Origin: Flavobacterium nackdongense
GTDB lineage: Bacteria; Bacteroidota; Bacteroidia; Flavobacteriales; Flavobacteriaceae
Reading direction: 5' to 3'
Length of the DNA: 64,000 nucleotides
Assembly (NCBI RefSeq): GCF_004355225.1
Contig: NZ_CP037933.1
Coordinates: forward strand, 186,001-250,000
Part shown: one piece after another, positions 36,322-46,300 of the stretch
Layout of the letters: each line of letters starts with the position of its first letter
How positions within the stretch are numbered: position 1 is the stretch's first letter
Notes under the pieces: generated by a model
The model's input: only the letters and a program-made list of their open reading frames with translations
What the model was told of the DNA's origin: nothing
Database searches by the model: none
Program-made: the position numbers and the translations under genes

Positions 36322-39300
36322 ATGAAAAAGACAATCAACCAAAACCAAGAGTTTGCAACGATAAAATGGTTAGCCACCGTCTTTAGTTTGCTACTCTTAC
36401 TTAGTTTAACCAATTTATCGGCACAGACTAAAGGCGCAACCAGCCGCAAAATAGTAGGAACTGTGCTCGACGAGGCCAATGTACCTATACCAGGGGTTTC
36501 TGTTTTGGTAAAAAACACCACCAAAGCCACTACTACAGATTTTGACGGTAAATATGAAATCACCGTTCCTACAAATGTAAGCATCTTGCAATTTAGTAGT
36601 ATTGGTTTTTTGAAACAGGAAAAAGACATTTCAGGAAAGTCAGTGGTCAATGTAACCTTAACACTCGAAACGAAGAGTTTGTCTGAAGTAGTGGTTGTTG
36701 GGTATGGAAAGCAAAAGAAAGAAACCTTGACGGGGGCCGTTTCGAATATTACAACAGCTGCAATTCAAACCACAACGAGTGCGAGTATGGCTCAGAAATT
36801 ACAAGGAAAAGTAGCGGGACTTAACATTCGTCAAAATTCTGGGCAACCGGGGGTATTTGACAATTCGATCAATATTAGAGGATTTGGTTCTCCAATGTAT
36901 ATTATTGACGGGGTCCGCAGAGGGGATGGTAGCGAATTTCAACGTTTGAATGCAAACGATATCGAAAGTATTTCGGTCCTGAAAGATGCTTCGGCTGCGA
37001 TTTATGGTTTAGGTGCTGCCAATGGAGTTATTTTGGTAACTACCAAAAAAGGAAAAAAAGGAAAACCAGTTTTCGAATACAGTTCGGTTACAGGATTTAT
37101 TTCACCAACCGACATTCCTAGAATGGCCAATGCGGGCCAATATGCTGAATTGTTCAATGACACTCAAATCAACAGAGTAATTGGTGGTGTCCCTTTCTAC
37201 ACCCAAGAGCAAATTGATAAATATGTAAATGAGGTTCCAGGTTTTGAAAGTACCGATTGGTATGATGTTGCCATCAAGAAAACCGCTATGCAAACACAAC
37301 ATAATCTTTCGGCTTCAGGAGCGTCAGACGATGTGAGTTATTTTATAGGTCTTGGTTATGTAAATGAGGAAGGATTGCTTAAAAGCAATGACATGGGGTA
37401 TCAACGTTATAACCTACGATCAAATTTAACCGCCAAACTGACTAAAAATGTTGAGGCTCAACTTTTAATCGGAGGACGCTATGATAATAGAACCCAACCA
37501 GGAGATAGTTTTTTCAATATTTTCAAAGGTACTCGTTCCAGTGTTCCAACCGATAGACCTTACGCAAACAATAATCCACTTTATCCAAGCATTGTTTTGC
37601 CTGGTAATCAAAATCCAATGGTGTTAGCCGATAGAGATATTACAGGATATGTAGATGAGGTAACTAGAAACTTACAAACCTCACTTTCTTTGGACTACCA
37701 TTTTCCTTTCCTGAAAGGAATGTCTTTGAAAGGGATGGCTTCATATGATGCCAATAATTTTGAATCCAATAATTTATCAAAGTCTTACACTTTATATAGT
37801 TATGATCAAGTTTTAGGTATTTATAAACCGGTAATTATGCGTAATGGTACTGGTAATATTTCCTACAGAACCACTAATAGTAACAGTCTTAGTTTACAAG
37901 GCTTTTTGACTTATAAGCCTGATTTAGGCGAGAATCACAATCTAAGTGCTGTAGGTGTCATTGAATCAAATCAAGGCAATGGGCAATTTGTATCCATCAA
38001 AAAATTATATGCAACGGTTTATACCAAAGATGAAATTCGTTACGGAGATGCACTCAATCAGGAAACTGATGGACTTCGCTCTGAATCTGCCGATTTGTCT
38101 TATCTTGGTCGTGTAAATTATGATTTTAAAGGGAAGTATTTATTAGAATTGGCCGGACGCTACATGGGCTCTTACCGATATTCACCAGAAAACAGATGGG
38201 GTTTTTATCCTATGGGATCTGTGGGCTGGATAGTTTCAAAAGAAAATTTCCTAAAAAATAATGTAAGTGTAATGTCTAATTTGAAATTACGTGCTTCTTA
38301 TGGTACCACGGCGCAACCTGCCGGAAATGCCTTTCAGTACATAGATGGGTACACCATTGGATCTGGAGGTTCTTGGGAGTTTTCTAATGATTTGATTACC
38401 AATGGGGTTTCGACTCCAGTGCCTGCCAATCCAAACCTGACTTGGCAAACTGCCACCACTACCGATTTTGGTATCGATTTGGGATTCTGGCAAAACAAGT
38501 TCACTTTTACAGCGGATGTCTTTGATCGTTTGGTCGAAGGTATTCCAGCCAACTTAAGTGTGGGTCTTCCTAATACTTACGGTGGAACATTGCCGCAAGA
38601 AAACTTAAATAGCAATCGTACCCAGGGTTTTGAGTTCGAAATTGGTTACAAAAACCATGGTCGAGCTTTCAAATATGATGTTTCGGGCAATTTTACCTAT
38701 TCTCGTACCAAAAATTTACACCGCGAAGGAGAAGCATTCAACAACAGTATGCAACGCTACACCAATCAAAAAGGATACAGATGGAATGACCTTCAATGGG
38801 CCTACACTTACGATGGCTATTATCAAAATGAGCAAGAAATTCTGAATGGTGCCTTGCAAAACGGTGCTACTGGAAATATCAACCGTGAACTTCCTGGTGA
38901 TTTTAAATACGAAGATATCAACAACGACGGTATCATCGATGGGCAAGATCAAAAACCTCTTTTTTATAATTCAGCGCCAAAAATGTTTTTTGGTATGACC
39001 ATGAATGCTGCTTTCAAAGGTTTTGATATTAATGTTTTATTCCAAGGTGCGGCTCAATACACCGTACGATATACAGGCGTTTATGGCCAAGTGATGGCAT
39101 TCAATGGTAATTTACCTGATTATTTCTATGACAGATGGCATAAAGCTGATCAATTTGATCCTACTAGCGAATGGATTCCAGGGAAATGGCCTGCTACAAG
39201 ACTTATTGCCGATGTAGGAGGAATGTACAAAGAAAGTTCTGTTTGGAGAAAAGATGCAAGTTATGTAAGGCTAAAAAATATCGAAATTGGGTATACTTTC

Positions 39301-39510
39301 GAGGGTGATCAACCCTTCATGAAACAAATTGGTATCAAATCTTTACGATTTTATGCTAGTGGTTTTAACTTATATACTTTTTGTGATCCTTTCGTAAAAG
39401 CTTTTGATCCTGAAAAAACAGTAACTACAGATGATGGAGATCAAGAAGGAGAAGGCTTTACCTATCCGCTGACTACCACTTACAATTTCGGACTTAATAT
39501 TAGTTTCTAA
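36322..39510 (+). CDS. SusC-like TonB-dependent outer-membrane receptor
   Basis: A complete 1062-residue SusC. A long N-terminus with signal peptide ends near NLSAQTKG. The carboxypeptidase-regulatory-like domain follows (KIVGTVLDEANVPIPGVSV ... TDFDGKYEITV, about 45-120), then the TonB-box-like linker SEVVVVGYGKQKKETLTGAV, the plug with IRGFGSPMYIIDGVRRGD and ESISVLKDASAAIYGLGAANGVILVTTKKGK, and the beta-barrel ending in LNISF. It imports oligosaccharides with the SusD encoded 16 bases downstream. The linked GH71/99-like and GH92 genes suggest alpha-mannosides as cargo. It is the first gene of PUL 2, divergent from the membrane regulator. Confidence 0.97.
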   Translation: MKKTINQNQEFATIKWLATVFSLLLLLSLTNLSAQTKGATSRKIVGTVLDEANVPIPGVSVLVKNTTKATTTDFDGKYEITVPTNVSILQFSSIGFLKQEKDISGKSVVNVTLTLETKSLSEVVVVGYGKQKKETLTGAVSNITTAAIQTTTSASMAQKLQGKVAGLNIRQNSGQPGVFDNSINIRGFGSPMYIIDGVRRGDGSEFQRLNANDIESISVLKDASAAIYGLGAANGVILVTTKKGKKGKPVFEYSSVTGFISPTDIPRMANAGQYAELFNDTQINRVIGGVPFYTQEQIDKYVNEVPGFESTDWYDVAIKKTAMQTQHNLSASGASDDVSYFIGLGYVNEEGLLKSNDMGYQRYNLRSNLTAKLTKNVEAQLLIGGRYDNRTQPGDSFFNIFKGTRSSVPTDRPYANNNPLYPSIVLPGNQNPMVLADRDITGYVDEVTRNLQTSLSLDYHFPFLKGMSLKGMASYDANNFESNNLSKSYTLYSYDQVLGIYKPVIMRNGTGNISYRTTNSNSLSLQGFLTYKPDLGENHNLSAVGVIESNQGNGQFVSIKKLYATVYTKDEIRYGDALNQETDGLRSESADLSYLGRVNYDFKGKYLLELAGRYMGSYRYSPENRWGFYPMGSVGWIVSKENFLKNNVSVMSNLKLRASYGTTAQPAGNAFQYIDGYTIGSGGSWEFSNDLITNGVSTPVPANPNLTWQTATTTDFGIDLGFWQNKFTFTADVFDRLVEGIPANLSVGLPNTYGGTLPQENLNSNRTQGFEFEIGYKNHGRAFKYDVSGNFTYSRTKNLHREGEAFNNSMQRYTNQKGYRWNDLQWAYTYDGYYQNEQEILNGALQNGATGNINRELPGDFKYEDINNDGIIDGQDQKPLFYNSAPKMFFGMTMNAAFKGFDINVLFQGAAQYTVRYTGVYGQVMAFNGNLPDYFYDRWHKADQFDPTSEWIPGKWPATRLIADVGGMYKESSVWRKDASYVRLKNIEIGYTFEGDQPFMKQIGIKSLRFYASGFNLYTFCDPFVKAFDPEKTVTTDDGDQEGEGFTYPLTTTYNFGLNISF

Positions 39511-39526
39511 TTTAAATTAAAAGAAA

Positions 39527-41419
39527 ATGAAAACATTTAAAAAAACATACTTCCTGCTGCTTTTTGCCTTAGTTTTTGTAGGATGCGAGAATTCACTTGA
39601 TTTGGAACCAAGAGATAAGTTGACTGCAGAAGAAATATTTGCAACGCCAGCCAGCACCAATCTTTATTTGGCCGATCTCTATAATCGCCTTCCTATCGAA
39701 GACTTGACTTTTTTTCCAAACCAAGGATTCAATTACAATGGCTCTAATCCAAATAATAATGGGATTTGTGAAGAGATGTTTACTGGTATTGCCTCACATT
39801 CCAACGTGAATGCCCCTGGCTTTATCAATGGTGATAAATTCAAATGGTGGTCAGAAGCGTATACCTTGATTCGAGATATCAATTTGTTTATGGAAATTGT
39901 ACCAACCCTAAATATTTCTCAGCAACAAAAAGACCTTTATTTAGGTGAGGCTTCCTTTCTTAGGGCTTTTGCTTATTATGGATTGGTGATACGCCACGGC
40001 GGTGTTCCAATCATCAAAACGCCGCAAGTGTATAACGGCGATTCGGAAGCACTAAAAGTACCAAGAAATACAGAGAAAGAAACTTGGGATTTTGTACTTT
40101 CAGAATGTGATGCCGCTATCAAAGTGTTGGATATTGACCCAAATAAAAGAAAAGCCTCTAAATGGGCAGCTTATGCCTTAAAATCAAGAGCGGCTCTTTT
40201 CGCTGCTTCTATTGCAAAGTTTGGTCCTAAAAATCCGATGTCAGGTCCTGCTTATGATGCCAAATTAGTAGGTTTAGATCCTGCCGATGCAGCGGGCTAC
40301 TATCAAATATGTATTGATGCATCTAATGCCATTATGGATTCTAACAAATTTTCGTTGTACAAACCATTGCCAGCCACTCCAGAAGAAGCAACCGAAAATT
40401 ATAGGTCGATGTTCGAAAACCCAAACCTTGCGTTAAATACTGAAGCAATATTGGTAAAAGGACGTACTCTTATCGGAAATAATTATGGTAATAACTATGA
40501 TATTTGGTATAGCCCAAATCAATTGAAAAACGGTTGGCCAAGTCCAGGAAGGATGAATCCCACCCTAGAATTTATTGATTTGTACGAAAGCTATGCCAAT
40601 CCAGGTGTAAGTTCACCGATTCTAACCGCTACTGGAGATGACATCAATAATTATAATGGTTTTAATAAATTGAAACCCTACTTCAAGTATTCAAATCCAC
40701 AAGATATTTTTGCAGGAAAAGATGCTCGTATGTTTGCCACAGTTATTGTACCAGGTTCTAAATTTAAAGATGTTACCATCAATATTCAGGGTGGTTTGGT
40801 AAATCCGGCAGGTTCATTAGTACTAACCGGAAGTGCAAAAGTAGGTACTACTGAGTATTTTGTGTTCGGTGATTCAAATGCATTGAATTACTCTGGATTT
40901 GCGCCAATTGCATCCGATCATACTAAGACTGGATTCTCATTCAAAAAGTTTTTGAAGACTACACCTACCATCAATGGTTGGAATTCAAGTACTACCGATT
41001 ATATGGATATGAGATACGCCGAAGTGCTGTTGAATTATGCCGAAGCCGTCGTCGAAAGTGGTTTAGGTGATGTTACCAAAGCGACAGCCGCACTAAATGC
41101 GACTAGAAGAAGAGCCGCTTTTATGACTGCCATTCCATTGACTGTTACCAATGTGCAAAGAGAAAGAACTGTGGAAATGGCTTTCGAACACAAAAAATAC
41201 TGGGACTTGATTCGTAGAAGAGAATACCACGAAAAGTTTAATAACGTGAAACAAAAAGCTTTAAGACCTTTGCTTGATTTAAGAGGAACTGCTCCGTATA
41301 AATATATTTTTGTAAGAGAGAATCTGAATATGAATCCACAATTGTTCTTGACCAAATATTACTATAAAGATATTCCAGGAACGGCGCTTAACGGATTAAT
41401 TCAAAATCCACAATACTAA
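39527..41419 (+). CDS. SusD/RagB-family nutrient-binding lipoprotein
   Basis: A 630-residue surface lipoprotein partnering the preceding SusC. The signal peptide MKTFKKTYFLLLFALVFVGC puts the lipidated Cys at residue 20. Family features are SLDLEPRDKLTAEEIF, LGEASFLRAFAYYGLVIRHGGVP, MRYAEVLLNYAEAVVESG and RERTVEMAFEHKKYWDLIRRREY. The 16-base gap from susC indicates co-transcription. The sequence does not show the exact ligand; PUL context suggests a mannose-rich glycan. Confidence 0.96.
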   Translation: MKTFKKTYFLLLFALVFVGCENSLDLEPRDKLTAEEIFATPASTNLYLADLYNRLPIEDLTFFPNQGFNYNGSNPNNNGICEEMFTGIASHSNVNAPGFINGDKFKWWSEAYTLIRDINLFMEIVPTLNISQQQKDLYLGEASFLRAFAYYGLVIRHGGVPIIKTPQVYNGDSEALKVPRNTEKETWDFVLSECDAAIKVLDIDPNKRKASKWAAYALKSRAALFAASIAKFGPKNPMSGPAYDAKLVGLDPADAAGYYQICIDASNAIMDSNKFSLYKPLPATPEEATENYRSMFENPNLALNTEAILVKGRTLIGNNYGNNYDIWYSPNQLKNGWPSPGRMNPTLEFIDLYESYANPGVSSPILTATGDDINNYNGFNKLKPYFKYSNPQDIFAGKDARMFATVIVPGSKFKDVTINIQGGLVNPAGSLVLTGSAKVGTTEYFVFGDSNALNYSGFAPIASDHTKTGFSFKKFLKTTPTINGWNSSTTDYMDMRYAEVLLNYAEAVVESGLGDVTKATAALNATRRRAAFMTAIPLTVTNVQRERTVEMAFEHKKYWDLIRRREYHEKFNNVKQKALRPLLDLRGTAPYKYIFVRENLNMNPQLFLTKYYYKDIPGTALNGLIQNPQY

Positions 41420-41457
41420 ACCAATAAAAAGATTAACCCAATAAAGAATTTAATATT

Positions 41458-42147
41458 ATGGATAAATATATAAGAATTTTTATATTAACAATTTTCGTAG
41501 GCGTTTTGAGTTCTTGCGAAATGGATAATTTAGACGAACCAACTGCTGGTTTATATGGTAAAATTATCGACGAGAAAGATGGGACACTAGTACCTCAAGA
41601 TATTATTCAAGGTTCGGTTATAGAACTTCGGGAAGCAGGTTATGCCAATGTAGCTCCGCAGAACTTGGTTATCAAAAATAATGGCACATACGAAAATAGC
41701 CGTCTTTTTGAAAACATGTACACTGTTCAACCAGTGCGAACTAATTTTCAGTTAGTTGCTCCACAAGAAGTAAAGATTGCAGGTAGAACGATGCTTGATT
41801 TTACAGTAAAACCATACATACGAATTTTGGAGCCAAAAATAGAAAAAGTGGGAACTAAGATTGTGGCAACATTCAAGTTAGAACAAACGACAGCTGATTT
41901 GGTCAAGAAAATAGGGCTGTATTCGCACAGAGATCCCAACGTAGGCGAATTTATGCAAACCTCTAGAACCGAAGTTACTTTGAATGCTTTGGCTGTTCCT
42001 GACCAAATTTATACCGTCGAACTAGAAACCGCCGGTAATGCTAATATTATTGTTGGTAGGACGTATTATTTCAGAATAGGTGCTTTGACAGCTGCTCCTG
42101 AAACAAAGTCCAACTACGCACCGCAAGTAGTTTCGTTTACTTTCTAA
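41458..42147 (+). CDS. DUF3823 lipoprotein, likely surface glycan-binding accessory
   Basis: A 229-residue lipoprotein with lipobox LSSC (lipidated Cys20) and the DUF3823 pattern: ENPT-like start DEPTAGLYGKIIDEKDGTLVP, GSVIELREAGYA, IKNNGTYENSRLFENMYTV, and a second beta-domain from about residue 120 (IEKVGTKIVATFKL). DUF3823 proteins are almost always encoded right after susCD in Bacteroidota and are taken as surface-binding accessories. The gap to susD is 38 bases. No enzymatic residues are visible. Confidence 0.88.
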   Translation: MDKYIRIFILTIFVGVLSSCEMDNLDEPTAGLYGKIIDEKDGTLVPQDIIQGSVIELREAGYANVAPQNLVIKNNGTYENSRLFENMYTVQPVRTNFQLVAPQEVKIAGRTMLDFTVKPYIRILEPKIEKVGTKIVATFKLEQTTADLVKKIGLYSHRDPNVGEFMQTSRTEVTLNALAVPDQIYTVELETAGNANIIVGRTYYFRIGALTAAPETKSNYAPQVVSFTF

Positions 42148-42181
42148 GTTCTTTTGTTCCTTTCTTTTTTTCTAAAAAGCC

Positions 42182-42213
42182 TAATCCGCTTCAGGGATTA
42201 AAGAAAGGATTTT
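42182..42213 (+). terminator. Weak terminator after the DUF3823 gene
   Basis: The arms TAATCC and GGATTA form a 6-bp stem, and a run of eight Ts follows about 9 bases later (AAGAAAGGATTTTTTTTAC). It could partly separate the susCD-DUF3823 transcript from the enzyme genes. Confidence 0.4.
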
Positions 42214-42375
42214 TTTTACTTTATTTTGATTACAGACGATATGAAACCTTTATAATTTATAGAGGATGGTCTTTTTGTTGGAATATTTTAGGGCTTTTAA
42301 ATCCATCCTAAAGTTTTTTTGAGACAATAATTCGACAATAGAAATTTCCTTTTTTAAAGTGATAAATACCTTTCA

Positions 42376-43689
42376 ATGAGACTAAATCGGCTTTCTATAG
42401 TGGTGATGCTTCCCTTGTTTGCTTTTTCCATACTAAAGGATCATGTTTCAGTACCAGCAATACTTGATAATTCGTCGAAAGATACCATTTATGACGAATC
42501 GGGTTGCCTGTACAAATCCTACGATAGGCTCGTGATGGCGGGCTACCAAGGATGGTTTGCCGCCCAGAGCGATGCCTCTCAAAGAGGCTGGTATCATTAC
42601 AAAGGCAGTTGTGGTTTTGGTCCCGGCTGTTCTTGTATTGATTTTTGGCCCGATATGAGGGAATATATCCAACAGTACGAAACACCTTTTTCTTTTGCCA
42701 ACGGTGACAAAGCTTCGCTATATAGTCCTTATGATGCCTCGACGGTCGATTTGCATTTCAAATGGATGAAGGATTACGGCATCGATGGCGTGCACATGCA
42801 ACGATTTGTTGTTGAAATCAACGGATCGAAGTTGAATGGGAAAAGACATTTTAATAAAGTGCTCGAAAATGCGCTTAAAGCTGCTGCAAAATATGACAGA
42901 GCGATTAGTATAATGTACGATTTAAGCGGCTGCAAAAAAGAAGATATCGCCTTTGTGGCTGAAGATTTTAAAGAATTGCAAAAGCAGTTTGATTTATTTA
43001 ACAATAGTAAAAATCCAACCTATTTGCGACACAACGGAAAGCCGATGGTCAGTATTTGGGGGGTGGGTTTCAATGACAAACGAAAATACAGCATTGCCGA
43101 CATCGATGCTTTAGTGACTAAGTTGAAAGGTCCTAACAATAGAGTATCCGTATTATTGGGTGTTCCTTATTATTGGAGAACATTGGTAAAAGACACTCAA
43201 ACTAATCCGGAATTGCACACACTCATAAAAAAATGTGATATGATAATGCCTTGGGCTGTGGGCAGGTATAAAATAGACAGTTATAATCCCGCTGTCCTTG
43301 CAGAGGATATCCAATGGACCAAGGCCAATGGGGTCGATTATGTTCCTTTAGTTTTTCCGGGATTTTCTTGGGGAAATTTAAAAAAAGATGTTTCACAATA
43401 CAATTCGACTCCTAGGTTAAAAGGGGATTTTTTATGGAAACAAATTGCGGGAGCAAAGCAAGGCGGAGCGCAAGCATTGTATGTGGCAATGTTTGATGAA
43501 GTAGATGAAGGCACTGCGATATTCAAAGTGTTGAATCAGAAAAATGTCCCATTAAACGGGACTCAAGAAAAAAAATTCGTAGGTATCGAAGACGATTTAC
43601 CAACCGATTATTATTTATGGCTCACAGGACAAGGGGCAAAATGGTTTCATAACGAAGGAAATTATAGTGCAACCAAACCCGAGCGATAG
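42376..43689 (+). CDS. GH71/99-like glycosidase (endo-alpha-mannosidase-like)
   Basis: A 437-residue predicted exported barrel enzyme with an N-terminal hydrophobic segment (LSIVVMLPLFAFSIL). GH99-type features are LVMAGYQGWFAAQSDASQRGWYHY, the aromatic-rich FWPDMREY, FKWMKDYGIDGVHMQRF, YDLSGCKKEDI and the C-terminal MFDEVDEGTAIFK. The two Glu in the last segment (375 and 378) have the same three-residue spacing as the catalytic pair in characterised GH99 endomannosidases. GH99 enzymes cut inside alpha-mannosyl chains at alpha-1,2 linkages. Between a SusCD system and two GH92 exo-mannosidases it would make the first internal cut. The broad family is clear; exact specificity is not. Confidence 0.82.
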   Translation: MRLNRLSIVVMLPLFAFSILKDHVSVPAILDNSSKDTIYDESGCLYKSYDRLVMAGYQGWFAAQSDASQRGWYHYKGSCGFGPGCSCIDFWPDMREYIQQYETPFSFANGDKASLYSPYDASTVDLHFKWMKDYGIDGVHMQRFVVEINGSKLNGKRHFNKVLENALKAAAKYDRAISIMYDLSGCKKEDIAFVAEDFKELQKQFDLFNNSKNPTYLRHNGKPMVSIWGVGFNDKRKYSIADIDALVTKLKGPNNRVSVLLGVPYYWRTLVKDTQTNPELHTLIKKCDMIMPWAVGRYKIDSYNPAVLAEDIQWTKANGVDYVPLVFPGFSWGNLKKDVSQYNSTPRLKGDFLWKQIAGAKQGGAQALYVAMFDEVDEGTAIFKVLNQKNVPLNGTQEKKFVGIEDDLPTDYYLWLTGQGAKWFHNEGNYSATKPER

Positions 43690-43962
43690 CTATAATAGAC
43701 GGCGTTTTCCGTTATACAAGTTTGCAATATAAAAATAATAATATTGAGTTAGTTTAGTAGTGAATGAATCCCTCTGCGAGGCTTTGAATGTAGATTTACA
43801 TCTCAAAGAGGGAACTTTCAAAAGCGGAAAGTTAACCGAAATGGTTCCATTTTTGGAGGATCGATTTTAATGAAAAGAAAAATAACATACCTTGATAAAA
43901 GGCCGTTCTCTACCTGGAATTTTACACAAAATAAATGAAATACTATATTTAAAATAGAATTA

Positions 43963-46254
43963 ATGAAAATCAATTTCAAGAAAAATGTATTAGCGGCGAC
44001 CTTTGCAGTTTTTTCAATTTGCAACGCGCAGCAAAATCCCAAAGCATCAGAAGTGCAAAATCCTGTAGACTATGTAAATCCGTACATGGGAAACATCAGC
44101 CATCTTTTGGTGCCGACCTATCCCACCATTCATTTGCCCAATAGTTTTTTGCGCGTTTATCCAGAGCGTCGCGATTATACCAGTGTTAAGTTGAATGGTC
44201 TTCCTATGGTGGTAACGAGTCATCGCGGGAGTTCAGCTTTTAATCTGAGTCCTTTTCAAGGAAATGAAAAAAACATAAAACCTGTAATTGATTACTGTTA
44301 TGATCAGGAAAAATTGACGCCTTATTCCTATGGCGTTTATTTAGACGAGCAGCAAATTATGGTCAATTTTGGTTTGTCCCACCAATCGGCTTGCTATGAT
44401 TTGCAATTTTCAAAAGAAGAAGCGGTTTACTTAATTCTCAATTCTAAAAATGGAGAAATGAATTGGAACGGTACAGCGATTAGTGGTTTTCAACTATTGG
44501 AAAATGACACAAAGGTATATTTGTATTTAATTCCTGAAAAACTGCCGCAGACTGTTTTAAATGCAGCCGCAGGCCTCTTGAAAGAAGCAAAAACTGCTCA
44601 GGGTGCCAATGCCAATTTAGTGCTGAAATATGCTACTGGCTTGAAAAAATTGAATGTAAAATATGGAATTTCTTTTATCGATGTCAATCAAGCAAAACGC
44701 AATTTGGAGCGTGAAATAAATTCTAAAACTGTTGCTCAATTGCAACAAGAGGGACGTAAAATCTGGAACGAATCTTTGGGGAAAATAAAAATTTCGGGTG
44801 GAGACTATAACGAAAAGACCGTGTTCTACACCTCGCTTTACCGCTGCTTCGAGCGATCGGTTTGCGTTTCTGAAGACGGACGTTACTATAGTGCTTTCGA
44901 TAAAAAAATTCACCAAGACAAAGGTCGAAATTTTTACACCGACGATTGGATTTGGGATTCCTACCGTGCACATCATCCACTACGCGCTTTGATAGAGCCC
45001 AAAAAAGAAGAAGATGTTCTGAATTCTTTTGTGCTAATGGCGGAACAGATGGATCGTTTATGGATGCCCACCTTTCCCGAAATTACAGGTGACAGCCGCA
45101 GGATGAATTCCAATCACGGAGTAGCCTCGATTATTGACGCGTACCGAAAAGGACTTCGAAATTTTGATTTTGCCAAAGCGTATCAAGCGTGCAAAGGCGG
45201 AATAGAAGAAAAAACATTGGCACCTTGGTCGGGAAAACCTGCTGGAGAATTAGAAGTATTTTATAAAAACAAGGGATATTACCCTGCCTTAGAAGTGGGG
45301 CTAGAGGAAACCGTTCCCGAAGTACATCCTTTTGAAAGCCGTCAGCCTGTGGCAGTTACCTTGGGAACCTCTTATGATGAGTGGTGTTTGTCCCAAATAG
45401 CCGAGGAATTAGGCAAGAAAGAGGAAGCGGATTATTTCAGAAAAGCTTCTTTTAATTACCGTAATTTATTCAATTCCGAAACCAAATTCTTTCACCCCAA
45501 AGACAAAAATGGAAAATTCATAGAACCGTTTGATTATATTTCTTCGGGCGGAATGGGAGCAAGAAAATATTTTGGCGAAAATAATGGCTGGATTTATCGT
45601 TGGGACGTGCAACACAACATTCCTGATTTGATCAATTTGATGGGAGGCAATGAGGAGTTTGTCAAAAATCTAGACGAGATGTTTACCAAATCATTAGGAA
45701 AAAGCAAATTCGAATTCTATGCGCAATTACCTGATCACACCGGAAATGTAGGGCAATTTTCTATGGCAAATGAACCTTCTCTTCATATTCCTTATTTGTA
45801 TAATTATGCCGGTCAGCCTTGGAAAACACAAAAATACATCCGCAAACTTTTGAGCGAATGGTTCCGTAATGATTTGATGGGTGTACCGGGCGATGAAGAC
45901 GGCGGCGGATTATCGGCCTTTGTAGTATTTTCTCAACTCGGATTTTATCCAGTGACACCGGGCGTTCCTGTATATTCTATAGGTAGCCCCGTCTTTGAAT
46001 CTTCTAGTGTGCAATTCGAAAATGGAAAAGCCTTCAAAGTAGTGGCTAAAAATTATGCGCCGGAAAACAAATACATTCAATCGGCGACATTAAATGGTCA
46101 GGAATGGAATAATCCTTGGTTTTCGCACGAAGCTATCAAAGACGGAGGTGTTTTAGAATTAACAATGGGAAATCTCCCCAATACACTGTGGGGAAACACA
46201 CCGCTTTTTTATAACCAATATGCAATAAGTTCAGTAGTACCTTCAAAACAATAA
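43963..46254 (+). CDS. GH92-family glycosidase, divergent subgroup (first of tandem pair)
   Basis: A 763-residue exported enzyme with a signal peptide ending near CNAQQN. Overall GH92 architecture is retained: VNPYMGN at the start, NNGWIYRWDVQHNIPDLINLMGG, MANEPSLHIPYLYNYAGQPWKT and GDEDGGGLSAFVVFSQLGFYPVTPG near the C-terminus. The canonical N-terminal motif GTGGHGHTFPGA is replaced by HLLVPTYPTIHLPNSFLRVYP, and the Cys-Gln of the usual E-D-C-G-Q motif by Gly-Gly, so the sugar-binding end is remodelled. The Glu before NNGW, the presumed acid position, is kept. It probably acts on alpha-mannosides, but linkage or decoration may differ from classical GH92. It is 46 bases from its paralogue downstream. 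Confidence 0.88.
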   Translation: MKINFKKNVLAATFAVFSICNAQQNPKASEVQNPVDYVNPYMGNISHLLVPTYPTIHLPNSFLRVYPERRDYTSVKLNGLPMVVTSHRGSSAFNLSPFQGNEKNIKPVIDYCYDQEKLTPYSYGVYLDEQQIMVNFGLSHQSACYDLQFSKEEAVYLILNSKNGEMNWNGTAISGFQLLENDTKVYLYLIPEKLPQTVLNAAAGLLKEAKTAQGANANLVLKYATGLKKLNVKYGISFIDVNQAKRNLEREINSKTVAQLQQEGRKIWNESLGKIKISGGDYNEKTVFYTSLYRCFERSVCVSEDGRYYSAFDKKIHQDKGRNFYTDDWIWDSYRAHHPLRALIEPKKEEDVLNSFVLMAEQMDRLWMPTFPEITGDSRRMNSNHGVASIIDAYRKGLRNFDFAKAYQACKGGIEEKTLAPWSGKPAGELEVFYKNKGYYPALEVGLEETVPEVHPFESRQPVAVTLGTSYDEWCLSQIAEELGKKEEADYFRKASFNYRNLFNSETKFFHPKDKNGKFIEPFDYISSGGMGARKYFGENNGWIYRWDVQHNIPDLINLMGGNEEFVKNLDEMFTKSLGKSKFEFYAQLPDHTGNVGQFSMANEPSLHIPYLYNYAGQPWKTQKYIRKLLSEWFRNDLMGVPGDEDGGGLSAFVVFSQLGFYPVTPGVPVYSIGSPVFESSSVQFENGKAFKVVAKNYAPENKYIQSATLNGQEWNNPWFSHEAIKDGGVLELTMGNLPNTLWGNTPLFYNQYAISSVVPSKQ

Positions 46255-46300
46255 TTGAAAAAGCCCCTTTTCTATCTATTAATATAAATCATATAAAAAA

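Noticed and set aside
43766..43812. Imperfect hairpin (CTTTGAATGTA/TACAT-TCAAAG) before the first divergent GH92
   Set aside because: Stem is broken by bulges and has no U-tract; not enough to call a terminator or riboswitch.
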